Translations under genes and position numbers: made by a program
Part shown: one piece after another, positions 10,215-22,010 of the stretch
Layout: each line of letters opens with the position of its first letter
Numbering within the stretch: the first letter of the stretch is position 1
The notes under the pieces: model-generated
Told to the model about the DNA's origin: nothing
Databases searched by the model: none
What the model saw: only the letters and a program-made list of their open reading frames with translations
Assembly (NCBI RefSeq): GCF_017591435.1
Contig: NC_059272.1
Coordinates: forward strand, 6,459,035-6,523,034
DNA length: 64,000 nucleotides
Origin: Portunus trituberculatus
Lineage: Eukaryota; Arthropoda; Malacostraca; Decapoda; Portunidae
Reading direction: 5' to 3'

Positions 10215-10772
10215 GGATCTTGCTCCAATTGGAGCTTTGTTGCCATAGAGGCAGTGGCACTAGTTTTCACTTCACTATGCACGTATCTCCCAGAGCTGTG
10301 CTTACACACACGGGGACACACACGACAGGGTGGCTATGATGCTCAGATTTGGCTACAGATACTTTTGGGAAGTCAGTGCTTCTCCTGGTGTGTGCTGTGT
10401 CCTGCACCAAGGGGACACACACTGTGTCACTGTATCATGGAATGTCCTCTCATTGCTAAATTTAGGCTACAAGGTCAACATGACTTGTATAGCCTCATTG
10501 ACCATCTCCTAGACTCAACCACTCTCAGGGGTATACTCAAGGAATATCCTCAGTTTGCTCCCAGACTGTAGGATGTTTATGAAATAAGGTGTGCAATATC
10601 TGTATTTATATATTTAAGTACTTGTATTCTTGTTATGTATACTGTCTGTTTATATATTTTTGATACTTTAACCTTAAGTCTTTGCCCAGGGGTGGGTGGC
10701 AAGGTCCATCCTCCTCTTTTGTTGTAATTATTTATTAATTCAACAATAAATGTATCATTCATCAATCAGGAT
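10215..10772 (+). mobile_element. LINE A, 5'-truncated 3' end
   Basis: Matches the reverse complement of LINE A copy 1 from about 2020 down to 1421: the Cys/His C-terminus (CVLCPAPRGHTLCHCIMECP), FRLQGQHDLYSL, the stop after PQFAPRL, and the 3' UTR with TTTGCCCAGGGGTGGGTGGC, ending in ATTCATCAATCA. It preserves the single-copy form of the Cys repeat expanded in copy 1. Confidence 0.85.
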
Positions 10773-10779
10773 AAAGTAG

Positions 10780-12130
10780 AGAATGGAACGGGTGAAAACA
10801 AATTGGAGAAATTATGAAATGCATGGAAGCAGAAGCAGGAAAAAAAAAAACATTTCAGAGGTAGTAAGGAAGCAAATTCAGGAAAAGACAAAAGGTTATA
10901 CAAGTAATTAAAGAGAAAGAAGATCTAGTTAGGGATACGGTGGAGAAGAGGAAATGTACGTATTTGTGAAGAAACCAAGTGGTTCTTCTCCCAAGGGCCA
11001 AGGAAACAATGTAATCTTTTCTTCCTTTTATTCAGTATGTAGGTACAGCTCAGTCTATATTAGAGGTATGGTTGGTGGCCACTGCGAAACCTGTTCAGGG
11101 CGGATCTCGCCCCACGAGTTATGTGAGGCCTGGCGAGAACAAGTGGTTTCGTAAGTTTCATAAGTGGCTGATCATCTTGCCCCTTTATTCACCTCGGGAT
11201 CCAGAGGAGATGCGCTGCGCATGCGTGGACCGCATCTGCTGGACCCGTGGTTTGGCTGTGATGTCGTTGTTGGCGTCATAGTATCCTAATTTTTGGGATG
11301 AAGGGAAAAAAATCCAAACAAATTCTTGAGAGAGCGGAGAGAGAGAATTGGCGAAAATTATTATCAAACAGATCCAGGACAGTACACAGGAATTGAATCA
11401 GGAAATGGAGGAAGTGATTAGGTTGGGAAGATTTAGTGAAGGGGGTAAGAGACCAATGAAAATGAGAATGAGATTACAAGTGGTGACTGAGAAAAATTAT
11501 GACAAGAAAAAGGGAAACTGGCTTATGATACTGAATTTAAGGATATATAGATAAGAAGATATGAACCTGGAAGAGAGGGAGAAGGAGAAAGTGTAAAGAA
11601 ATGAAGCTAAGGAAAAAGTTAAAGAAGGACGGAGATCGAGAAAAAAAAAATTCTACTGGAGGATTCTAGATTATGACACTATAAAAGTGGTATCTTTGGA
11701 AGAAGGAGGAGATCATGGAAGAGGCAAGAAATTAAGAGTGACTTATACTAATATACGTAGATGGGTTGTTATCCAGTGTGTTGGAGGTTAGAGATTATTT
11801 GAAAGAAAAAAAAAGACCAGATGTAATGTGCATAGTAGAAACAAAATTATAAAGGAGACCCATGTTAGCTTTAAAGAAAAGGGATATAATAGCTGGACTC
11901 TGGAGAAGAGACAGGAAGGGAAAAGGGGGAGGAGGAGTGCTTATAATGGTTTGTGATAATATATGTGTGGAGGAAGTGCAATATGGTGATGGCATGGTGG
12001 AAGTAATGGGAGTAACAATCAAAACAGAGGAATTGAAAAAAAAAAAAAGGGAAATTATAGTTACATAAGTGCCACATAAGACAAATGCATGGGGAATGAA
12101 TGCATGGGATAAGATACAGAGAAGACTAAA
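10780..12130 (+). pseudogene. LINE D-like ORF1 C-terminus and endonuclease start, split
   Basis: 10780-10965 encodes a block like VIKEKEDLVRDTVEKRK, matching LINE D ORF1. After a 327 bp foreign segment it resumes at about 11293 with IFG, ERENW, EEVIRLGRFSEGGKRPMK, then endonuclease blocks DVMCIVETKL and KGGGGVLIMV, ending at YVPPKTNAWG near 12090. Frames are broken by indels and by an A12 run at 12037-12048. This copy is more diverged than the LINE D copies at 43-53 kb. Confidence 0.7.
10966..11292. other. Unidentified 327 bp insertion in the LINE D-like ORF1
   Basis: Sequence between the Lys-rich and IFG blocks of ORF1 matches nothing else in the window. It has higher GC in its centre (CGGGATCCAGAGGAG) and a TTTCGTAAGT splice-donor-like string at 11150, but no tRNA box, tail or open frame that would name it. 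Confidence 0.4.
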
Positions 12131-12709
12131 CACTTTAAACACTTTATTATATTTGTCTGTAATACACTTATAAGTTTATGGTACAATAAATTTGGAAGAC
12201 AAACAGCCCCTTTTTTAAGCACAAGCTTTTTGGGCACACTTAATATCTACTAAATACTGTAATATTTAACTAAGCTAAAACTAAAAACCTAACTGAAGAT
12301 AATGCAAAAAATAGTATTGCAAAAACAAAGGACTTGGGGATAACTGACATTAAGAGAACAGGAAGGAAAGGGAAGAAAAAATAAATAAATGAATAATAAT
12401 TTTACATGAAAAATGGAATCTGAATCGTAAATAACAAAATATATGTTTTTGTAAATAATTAAACAGACAAAAATGCTAGAGGTTATAAACTATTTTGATT
12501 ACAAGAAAATAAAGGATATATACTATTATGATTACAATACTACTGTAAATAATAAAATACATATGTATTACTTAAAAAGACTGAAAGACAGTTTATTCAG
12601 AAAATTATGATAAAAAAATAAAGGATATAGACTATTTTTATTACAATACTAATTAATAAAAATAAATATGCATTACTTAAAAAAGACTGCACGACAGCTA
12701 TTTATAAAA
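12131..12709. repeat. AT-rich segment with diverged 110 bp tandem repeat
   Basis: 12511-12620 and 12621-12722 are two diverged copies sharing AAAGGATATA, ACTATT, GATTACAATACTA and ATTACTTAAAAA. A weaker third copy may precede them near 12430. No gene seen. It directly follows (minus sense) the stop of the Penelope-like ORF, so it may be an intron or untranslated part of that element. Confidence 0.55.
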
Positions 12710-12952
12710 TTATGATGGTTGATACAACTTGAACTTTAAAAATTTAGGGGCAACTTCGTACACTTTACAACACTTCAGGAACCGGAGGTCAAGTTGCTTC
12801 TTGGCGAGTCGCTTCGATGCCTGCTCAGACTTGCGGAACCCATGTAGAGCAGAGTATCCATATCTCCTTCGTAGAATATCCGAAACAGGTTGATTTCTGG
12901 GAAATCGTATTTTCAGTAGGAAAGCAATAACTAAGGTAGCTACGAGCAGCAT
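12710..12952 (-). pseudogene. Penelope-like element, N-terminal ORF fragment
   Basis: 80-codon open frame starting MLLVATLVIAFLLKIRFPRN, continuing RRYGYSALHGFRKSEQASK and ending DLRFLKCCKVYEVAPKFLKF. The last block (Leu-x-Phe-Leu-x2-Cys...Pro-Lys-Phe-Leu) resembles the conserved N-terminal region of Penelope-like proteins. That family resemblance is from memory and needs a profile search. A hammerhead-like motif sits about 10 nt upstream, the expected place in such elements. No RT follows, so the copy is severely truncated. Confidence 0.5.
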
Positions 12953-12962
12953 CTTTAATGGG

Positions 12963-13003
12963 CCAAACGTTTCGACATTTCATCTTATGTCATCATCAGT
13001 GGT
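12963..13003 (-). ncRNA. Hammerhead-ribozyme-like motif (Penelope-associated)
   Basis: On the minus strand: ACCA, core CTGATGA, one extra T, stem II GACAT...ATGTC with an 8 nt loop, core GAAA, then CGTT and TGG. Stem I pairs CCA with TGG. Stem III is reduced to A-C/G-U, and the palindrome ACGT could form only between two molecules, as proposed for minimal hammerheads in retroelements. Cleavage would follow GTT. The bulged T and short stem I are weak points. Confidence 0.55.
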
Positions 13004-13010
13004 CTAAAAT

Positions 13011-13261
13011 AAAATAAAACGATAAAACAAATATAAGTATAAAAGAATAAAGTAAAAATACAAAGAGAATTACAATGGTAAAAATTCACACTATCATAAG
13101 TGGGTATGCTGACAGAGTATTGTTGAGGGATGGCTTTACTTGGGAAATATATAGGGATTCCAGTATTCTTAAACTGTTTCTATTACAGGTGGCGAGGATA
13201 CGTATCGCGGAAAACGGGGCGTTGTGTAGCAGGCGCCCTGTTCTGGCAGACTGGCCTAAAT

Positions 13262-13262
<1 letters not shown>
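13011..13262. other. No recognised feature
   Basis: An open frame from 13075 (MVKIHTIISGYADRVLLRDG) runs into the poly(T) tract and has no recognisable domain. The 8 bp CCTAAATG at 13255-13262 abuts the LINE B tail and recurs inverted at 21791-21798. Confidence 0.4.
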
Positions 13263-13309
<47 letters not shown>

Positions 13310-13793
13310 GCCATCACCGTCTTGGGTATTAAGCCAATTATTTATTTTTTATTTTTTTTTAAACATTTCTTTTAAAATAAAGCCTTTTATTTTGTTTAAC
13401 ATATATACAGTTTTTTTTGTTTTTAATGGCTTAATTAATTTATTTATTTTTATTTATATTTTTTTTTATTTATTTTTTTATTTATTTATTATTATTTTTT
13501 TTTTAAATCTTAACACTAAGTGTCTTCACATATTCTCATGCACGCTTCATTCACACAGGGATCCTATACCTATCTCAAAACTATTGTTCTTTGTCAGGGC
13601 ATGGGGGAGGGAGGGATAAATCACAATCACGCATGGTGGCTACGTAGTATCACTACGTATTGCATATATACATGAAGGGAAAACATTCACATTAGATCAC
13701 GCAAAATTGGAAACATACACACTTTCATACTTTTATTTACATAAATATATAGAATGTATACATAGAATAAATAACATAATATATACACATAAA

Positions 13794-16700
13794 TCACAAC
13801 TCTCTGATTAAATTGGCCTCAGTCAGGTAAATCATCAGTCTATCGACCACATCCGGGTGTTCATCACCCAGGAGGGTGGTTTGCGTTAGCGGGAGGCCGC
13901 GACCCCGGCAATACGCCGCCAAGGGCCGCCTCTCCTCACGATAACGCACACAGTGAAGCAGGATGTGCTCGACAGAGAGAGTGACATTACAGCTGGAACA
14001 CTGTGGTGGGAAGGCGTTGGCTATGTAGGGGAGCATGTGGGTGGGGAGGGTGCAGCCCATCCTGAGGCGTGCGAGGACCACCTCCTCCCGCCTTGTGGGG
14101 CGATTGGAGGAGGCCCACTCGCCCAGGATAGGTTTGGTGGTGTGGAGGTGGAGGTTGTCCCAGTGACTCTGCCACAGGAGTTTTGCTGATGATTTAACAA
14201 CTGAGAGACATGACTGCAGATCCCGACGGAGGTTCCACGCTCCCTCGAGCTCTGCAGCAGACCGAGCTAGCATGTCAGCCTGTTCATTCCCGCGTATATT
14301 GGAATGTCCAGGCACCCAAACCAGTGAGAAGGATTTATGACATGAATTCAGCTTATTAATGATGTTGCCCTGGATTTCATTTGTATCCGTGCGGCCGGAC
14401 TCTATTGCCTGAAGGGCTGACATAGAGTCCGAAAAATGACAATTGAATTATGAATTGAATTTAAAGCATAATCTATGGCTTTGTCAATAGCAAAAATTTC
14501 AGCAGAAAACACCGATGTATGGGTAGGCAGCCGGAACCTGAGGGCACATTCACACGACCACACACTTGCACCCACACATTCACCTGTCTTGGAGCCGTCT
14601 GTGTAGAGATGTAGGGATGGAGGGAGGCCAGCGACGAGGGCTCGGAAGTGGTGTTGGAGCTCCACCTCGGTAACCACAGCCTTCTTCCCCTGAAGCCAGT
14701 TGATGTTGAAGGTGGTGGTGGGAAGTTTCCATGGGGGAAGGGTGGGCAGCACGAGCTGGTCCGCATCGTCCAGTCTCACGCCCGTTTGCTGGCAGAGCGT
14801 GTGTAGTCTGACTGAGACTGGACGGCGGACCGCATTGTGGAGGTGGTGGTGCTGCCATATAATCTTGTTTGCTGTGTTACCGAGGGAGCTTTCCGAGCCG
14901 CTTTTATCCCATGAGATAAAAGGAGGGCGTCGCGACGTAGTTGTAGCGGTGGTGTATTGGCCTCAACCTCCATCCGCGCCACACGAGTGCAGCGCAGGGC
15001 TCCAAGACACATTCGCACACATTCATTCTGCAGTACATCCAATCTCCTCAGTGTTGGTTCCGACGCAGACCCATACACCAGTGAGCCATAGTCTAAATGA
15101 GAACGAATTAAGGACTTGTACACCATTAATAAAGATTTTCTGTCTGCTCCCATGAAGTACCAGAAAGGTATTTGAGGACATTGATCTTTTACGACAACGA
15201 ATGAGCAATTCATTAACATGAGTCTTCCAATTGAGTCTGCTATCAAAATGCAGACCCAAGAACTTGACTGAATTTTGAAACGGTATCGGTTGGCCTTGAA
15301 GAGTTATTTGCAAATCAGGTACGTTACGTCTAGTGAAAACAACACCGATACACTTAGCAACTGAAAACTTAAATCCCCATAATGAGGCCCAATGCTGGAC
15401 GGAATCAAGAGCATCCTGAATCCGCCCGCTGAGAATTGTGCGTTAGGCGAGGAGTGCCATAACGCACAATCGTCGGCGTACAATGAGTATTTAAGATTCC
15501 TTGGGACGGGAGTTGTTGACAGAATATCATTAATCATTATACAAAATAAAATGGGACTAAGAACACTACCCTGCGGCACCCTGTTCTCCTGGACGAAAAC
15601 GTCCGAGATTACGTTACCAGGAAGCTTGACAGAGAATGTTCTGTCCTGAAGAAAATTATAAACAAAATGGGCAAGTTACCTCTGAAGCCATGAGCGTAGA
15701 GTTTCATGAGGATGCCGTGTCGCCATGTCATGTCGAAGGCTTTGTGGATGTCTAAAACACCCCTATCATGAATTCTTTTTGGCAAAAGCCTCTGAAATGC
15801 AATGCTCCAGGTGTGTTAGGTGATCCATCGTGCTTCGGTACTTCCGAAAGCCCGACTGCTGATCACCTAACAGACCCTTCGCTTCTAAAACAAAAAGTAG
15901 CCTTCGCTTTACCATACGTTCCATGACCTTACATAGACAGCTCGTGAGCGCAATAGGACGAAACGCACTGGGGTCCGTAAGGCGTCCAGTCTTTTGGGGA
16001 TTGGGATGTGTGGGCGAAGTGCCAAGACTGAGGGAAAGTGTAGGTGGTCCATATTCTATTGTAGAGCGTTAATAATTTTGAAAGGGAGTGGTGGCCGAGA
16101 TTTTGTAACATGATATATGAAATATTGTCTGGACCAGGACTGGAGCCTTTACAGGATTTCAGGGCAAAGAGGAGTTCATCCAACGTAAACTCTGTGTTGT
16201 AGTCTGAGTTTACGCCTCCTGTGGCAAAGTTTGGGACAGTGAGTTCTGCAGCCTCCTTCCTTGGAAGGAAGGTAGGGTCATAATAAGTTGTGCTGCTGGC
16301 CTGATGGAATTGGTGGGCTATGGCATTTGCTATTTTGTTTTGCTATTTTTTTAAGGGTGATAGGAATATATGGTTTTCTGTTATTTAAGATATTTATTGT
16401 TTGCCATACTTTGGAGAGAGGAGTGGTGCGGTTAACAGATGATATGAATTGTCTGAATGAGTCTTTCTTTGCATTACGGATGACTTTCCTTGCCTGAGCC
16501 CTTGCCTTTTATAGGCTATGAAATTTGCTTGACTGGGCTGCTGGCTGAAGTACCTGTATCGTCTATTGCGCTCACGAAGTGCTTGTCGGCAATCCGTTGT
16601 CCACCATGAGACTCCATGCTTAGTGTAAACTGCAGAAGTCTTCGGAATACAAGCCTCAGCGGCGTGTAATATGGATTGTGTTGCGTTGCTGACCATCGTG

Positions 16701-17421
16701 TCAATGTCCTCGCCAGATATATCCACGTCGGCAACCCCACGGAAGGTTGCCCAGTCTGCTCTCTTGAAGTTAAACTTGGGAGGGCAGGGGGTGGGCGGGA
16801 TGTCGCGTGCATAAGAGATGCAGATGGGCAGATGGTCACTTCCGTGGAGTCGTCGATGACTTCCCAGGAGAAGTCAGGAGTATACCTGGCGAGAGCAACG
16901 ACAGATCAATGGCAGACGCGTTACCAGTCCGATCATCTACACGAGCCGCACTTCCATCGTTCAGAAGACAGAGGTTTGTCTGTAATAAAATGTTTACTAT
17001 CTGCTCCCCACGTACACTTGACCTCTCACTTCCCCATTGTTGATGATGGGCGTTAAAGTCGCCAACAACTAGCCTGTTGCCCGGAAGCTGGCTAATAAGA
17101 GATGGAGGTATTGGAAGGCAAGTAGAGGGAACAGATAGCCAGATACGTGTCGTTGAATCTCACCCTGCACGCGACCGCTTCCAGAGTTGTATTCAACGTC
17201 ACTTCTGTTTTTGTCAGTGTTTTGTGTATGTATATGGCAACGCCGTGTCCCTCATATCTTCTATACGGGTGGTAGTGTTTTAGCACTGCAGGATCAGGCT
17301 GATCCTGTAGTCTCGTCTCTTGTAGACAAATAACGGACGGCCTGTGTATGTTCACTAAAAGTGACAAATATGGATCTTTATTCCGAATACTTCTGCAATT
17401 CCACTGTAACACCTTGAACAT
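13794..17421 (-). pseudogene. LINE B copy 1 ORF2, endonuclease-RT-RNase H, frameshifted
   Basis: Starts MFKVLQWNCRSIRNKDPYLS, with ICLQETRLQDQP as the endonuclease Glu block. The N-P-G-D-F-type block and SDH region are scrambled by indels at 17.06-16.7 kb. RT blocks: GPDNISYIMLQ, GVPQGSVLSPILFCIMINDIL-type, LYADDCALW. RNase H: LYTDGSK, EIFAIDKA, MSALQAIESG, WVPGHSNIRGNEQAD. C-terminal CSSCNVTLSVEHILLHC (Cys-Cys-His-Cys). All catalytic blocks of RT and RNase H survive as codons although the frame does not. Confidence 0.82.
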
Positions 17422-17424
17422 TAT

Positions 17425-18735
17425 GGCTTAAGAGTTGTGGTGGCGGCCGTTTTCTTAGTCCTTTTGCGCTCAGAGGCGCTGCCGGGGGACCTCTCCCGGC
17501 CCTTACTAATGGTGACATCCATCGATTCATCAATTGTTAACTCCCGGAGCTCGTCGAGAGGAGCGAGCGTGTGAACTCCTTCTCGACGGCGCGGGAGCGG
17601 CGACGACATGAGAAGGGCGTTGACGTTCAAGCTTTGTTAAATTTAATTTATTAGACTTGTCTGTCTTCTCACCCTTACTGGGAGTACGAGAAATAGCAGA
17701 CAGGTATGGAGCAGAGGAAGTTATAGGAGTAGAGGTTTTAGTAGTAGTAGTAGTAGATTTAGCAGATGATGAGGCAGAGGTTGAAGGGGAATCAGTGGTG
17801 GTAGATGGAGCAGGCAGCAGGTCGCTGAGGTCAGTCTGGATAGCAACAGTACACATCTTAGGTGGAGCCCTTACTGTTGAAGCGTAGGAGACGTTTGAAG
17901 CAGGCGCGGCCTGCGTCTGCTTCACTCGCATCCTTGCTTCATAGTAAGAGATCCTTCAGTAGCCTTAACCGTGCAGACCTCTTTCTCCACTTTCCACGCG
18001 GGACAATCGCGTGAAAAAGTGGAGTGAGCACCTTCACAATTACGGCACTTCTCTACCAAGGATGTGCACTGCTCCACAGAGTGGCCCTCTCCTGCGCATC
18101 TACCGCAGTAAGCGTGGGAAGACCGACAAGCGTTACCATGGTGACCATAAAGCTGGCACTTGAAACAACGGAGAGGATTCGGAATGTAGGGACGAACGGG
18201 AACCGACTCGTACCCTACATGAATCCTCTCTGGCAACTTAGCAGCACTGAAGGTGAGAATGACTGATGCTGTGCTCCTTCTTGTACCGTCAACCATTTTA
18301 GTAATTTTCCGAGCCTCAATGACATCCTGATCAGTCATGCAATCGACGATCTCGGTCGGTTCCATATCCACAAAATCGCGGTGGGAAGCGACTCGACACG
18401 AGTTCATGGACACTGGAATCGAAGCCTCGATCTCGATGTCATGAATGAACCGGAGCTTCAACAATGATTTAACTTGATTTACGTTAAGTGTCTGAACAAG
18501 TAGATCACCACTAGCAAGTTTTTTCACATTAACGACATTTCCTATGTTACAGTCAATGACCTTCTTTATTATAAAAGAATTAACAGTAGACAGGCGGGTG
18601 TTCGTCTTGGAATGTAGAGTCACATACGTCGCTTTAGAGGGGTCAATAGACAGTCTGGCAGTCGGGGTCGTCGATCAGTGTCCTCCCTCTCCCTTACGGG
18701 GGGAGGGCAGAAAGGTCCGTCAGGCATGGAGGGGG
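17425..18735 (-). pseudogene. LINE B copy 1 ORF1, zinc-knuckle gag, frameshifted
   Basis: Contains the core CFKCQLYGHHGNAC, CGRCAGEGHSVEQC and CRNCEGAHSTFSRDC near 18160-18010, preceded by a region with NIGNVVNVKKLASGDLLVQ. The C-terminus is Ser/Thr/Pro-rich, with a run of Thr/Lys codons (17735-17757) and a basic tail ending KTAATTTLKP. Copy 3 shows the same protein open for 385 codons. At least three frame breaks here fall at short homopolymers or small repeats. Likely RNA-binding RNP protein. Confidence 0.8.
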
Positions 18736-18910
18736 GTACACCCCCCTCCTGCAGGAGGGGAGCGGGACACAAGTGGGAGGTGGTCAGGGAGGAGTTACCT
18801 AATGTCAGATTGTCCTGCCAAACCACTCTAGGGGGGCCGGACGGTGTTAATTCACCCCAAAAGCACGCTCACTGACGCGGATCCTCCGTAGGTGTGAGAG
18901 GAAAGACAAG

Positions 18911-21790
18911 CGTTGGATGAACTCCTCTTTGCCCTGAAATCCTGTAAAGGCTCCAGACCTGGTCCAGACAATATTTCATATATCATGTTTCAACATCTCG
19001 GCCACCACTCCCTTTCAAAATTATTAACGCTCTACAATAGAATATGGACCACCTACACTTTCCCTCAGTCTTGGCACTTCGCCCACACCATCCCAATCCC
19101 CAAAAAGACTGGACGCCTTACGGACCCCAGTGCGTTTCGTCCTATTGCCCTCACGAGCTGTCTATGTAAGGTCATGGAACGTATGGTAAAACGAAGGCTA
19201 CTTTTTGTTTTAGAAGCGAAGGGTCTGTTAGGTGATCAGCAGTCGGGCTTTCGGAAGTACCGAAGCACGATGGATCACCTAACACACCTGGAGCATTGCA
19301 TTTCAGTGGCTTTTGCCAAAAAAGAATTCATGATAGGGGTGTTTTTAGACATCCACAAAGCCTTCGACATGACATGGCGACACGGTATCCTCATGAAACT
19401 CTACGCTCATGGCTTCAGAGGTAACTTGCCCATTTTTGTTTATAATTTTCTTCAGGACAGAACATTCTCTGTCAAGCTTCCTGGTAACGTAATCTAAGAC
19501 GTTTTCGTCCAGGAGAACGGGGTGCCGCAGGGTAGTGTTCTTAGTCCCATTTTATTTTGTATAATGATTAATGATATTCTGTCAACAACTCCCGTCCCCA
19601 GGAATCTTAAATACTCATTGTACGCCGACGATTGTGCGTTATGGCACTCCTCGCCTAACGCACAATTCTCAGCGGGGCGGATTCAGGATGCTCTTGATTC
19701 CGTCCAGCATTGGGCCTCACTATGGGGATTTAAGTATTCAGTTGCTAAGTGTATCGGTGTTATTTTCACTAGACGTAACGTACCTGATTTGCAAATAACT
19801 CTTCAAGGCCAACCGATACCGTTTCAAAATTCAGTCAAGTTCTTGGGTCTGCATTTTGATAGTAGACTCAATTGGAAGACTCATGTTAATGAATTGCTCA
19901 TTCGTTGTCGTAAAAAGATCAATGTCCTCAAATACCTTTCTGGTACTTCATGGGGAGCAGACAGAAAATCTTTATTAATGGTGTACAAGTCCTTAATTCG
20001 TTCTCATTTAGACTATGGCTCACTGGTGTATGGGTCTGCGTCGGAACCAACACTGAGGAGATTGGATGTACTGCAGAATGAATGTGTACGAATGTGTCTT
20101 GGAGCCCTGCGCTGCACTCGTGTGGCGCGGATGGAGGTTGAGGCCAATACACCACCGCTGCACCTACGTCGCGACGCCCTCCTTTTATCCCATGGGATAA
20201 AAACGGCTCGGAAAGCTCCACTCGGTAACGTAGCAAACAAGATTATATGGAAGCACCACCACCTCCACAATGCGGTCCGCCGTCCAGTCTCAGTCAGACT
20301 ACACACGCTCTGCCAGCAAACGGGCGTGAGACTGGACGATGCGGACCAGCTCGTGCTGCCCACCCTTCACCCATGGAAACTTCCCACCACCACCTTCAAC
20401 ATCAACTGGCTTCAGGGGAAGAAGGCTGTGGTTACCGAGGTGGAGCTCCAACACCACTTCCGAGCCCTCGTCGCTGGCCTCCCTCCATCCCTACATCTCT
20501 ACACAGACGGCTCCAAGACAGGTGAATGTGTGGGTGTAAGTGTGTGGTCGTGTGAATGTGCCCTCAGGTTCCGGCTGCCTACCCATACATCGGTGTTTTC
20601 TACTGAAATTTTTGCTATTGACAAAGCCATAGATTATGCTTTAAATTCACTTCATAATTCAATTGTAATTTTTTCGGACTCTATGTCAGCCCTTCAGGCA
20701 ATAGAGTCCGGCCGCATGGATACAAATGAAATCCAGGGCAACATCATTAATAAGCTGAATTCATGTCATAAATCCTTCTCACTGGTTTGGGTGCCTGGAC
20801 ATTCCAGTATACGCGGGAATGAACAGGCTGACATGCTAGGTCGGTCTGCTGCAGAGCTCGAGGGAGCGTGGAACCTCCGTCGGGTTCTGCAGTCATGTCT
20901 CTCAGTTGTTAAATCATCAGCAAAACTCCTGTGGCAGAGTCACTGGGACAACCTCCACCTCCACACTACCAAACCTATCCTGGGCGAGTGGGCCTCCTCC
21001 AATCGCCCCACAAGGCGGGAGGAGGTGGTCCTCGCACGCCTCAGGATGGGCTGCACCCACCCCACCCACATGCTCCCCTACATAGCCAACGCCTTCCCAC
21101 CAGTGTTCCAGCTGTAATGTCACTCTCTCTGTCGAGCACATCCTGCTTCACTGTGTGCGTCATCGTGAGGAAAGGCGGCCCTTGGCGGCGTATTGCCGGG
21201 GTCGCGGCCTCCCGCTAACGCAAACCACCCTGTTGGGTGATGAACACACGGATGTGGTCGATAGACTGATGATTTATCTGATTGAGGCCAATTTAATCAG
21301 AGAGTTGTGATTTATGTGTATATATTATGTTATTTATTCTATGTATATATTCTATATATCTATGTAAATAAAAGTATGAAAGTGTGTATGTTTCCAATTT
21401 TGCGTGATCTAAAGTGAATGTTTTCCCTTCATGTATATATGCAATACGTAGTGATACTACGTAGCCACCCTGTGTGATTGTGAGTTATCCTTCCCTCCCC
21501 CATGCCCTGACAAAGGACAACAGTTTTGAGATAGGTATAGGATCCTTGTGTGAATGAAGCGTGCATGAGAATGTGTGTGGATATTTTATGTTAACATAAA
21601 AAAAAAATATATATATATATAAATATAAAAATAAATAAATGAATAAACCAATAAAAAAAACTGTATATATGTAAAATAAAATAAAAGATCTAATTTTAAA
21701 GAAATATAAGTCACTAAAAAACAAGAAAATAAAAATGGCCTAATACCCAAGACAGGGTGATGGCCAAAAAAAAAAAAAAAAAAAAAAAAA
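18911..21790 (+). mobile_element. LINE B copy 2, 5'-truncated, head-to-head with copy 1
   Basis: Starts inside ORF2 (MDELLFALKSCKG) and runs through RT, RNase H and 3' UTR to 25 A at 21766-21790. It is the reverse complement of 13263-16185 with few differences. Only one base separates it from the complete 5' end of copy 1. The base run after its tail (CATTTAGG) is the reverse complement of the bases beyond copy 1's tail. Confidence 0.88.
18913..21117 (+). pseudogene. LINE B copy 2 ORF2, RT and RNase H
   Basis: RT blocks in order: GPDNISYIMFQ, RLTDPSAFRPIALTSCLCK, GDQQSGFRKYRSTMDHL, FLDIHKAFDMTW, then a single stop (TAA, 19495-19497) where copy 1 has TCG. The frame stays open for 531 codons: GVPQGSVLSP, LYADDCALW, RNase H LYTDGSK / FSTEIFAID / FSDSMSALQ / NEQADML. 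The frame is lost at 21117, just before the C-terminal Cys/His motif, by an apparent small deletion (CCACCAGTGTTCC versus CCACCACAGTGTTCC). It is the best-preserved RT in the window. Confidence 0.85.
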
Positions 21791-22010
21791 CATTTAGGAC
21801 ACACAGACTCGGCCAAGACACAGTGCTTTAAACACGTGTCGTCCTGCGCTCTGTCCTTCACCCACCTCTGTGTGGTTTTTTTGTACGCCCATCAGGCTTA
21901 AGTATTAGTCAAATAAAGTTAGGTTTCCCATTTTTCCGTGTTTTTAGCTTTGCCTTTTCACTGTCCTCTCCTTAGCGGCAACAGAAGGTGTCTGTTGCCA
22001 GGTAGTCAGA
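21791..22010. other. Spacer between LINE B copies 2 and 3
   Basis: 220 bp with no recognised gene. It contains a T7 run and ends GTTGCCAGGTAGTCAGA just before the conserved LINE B 5' end. It could be host DNA or 5' leader of copy 3; copy 1 does not carry it. Confidence 0.4.

Larger units (their letters stand above)
13263..18909 (-). mobile_element. LINE B copy 1, I-like non-LTR retrotransposon, near full length
   Basis: About 5.6 kb. On the minus strand: 5' leader (18909 to about 18735), gag-like ORF1 (to 17421), ORF2 with endonuclease, RT, RNase H and a Cys/His tail (17421-13794), an AT-rich 3' UTR, and 46 A as tail (13263-13308). Copy 3 begins with the same bases at 22011, confirming the 5' end. 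Numerous indels break both ORFs. It forms inverted-repeat arms with copy 2. Confidence 0.88.
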
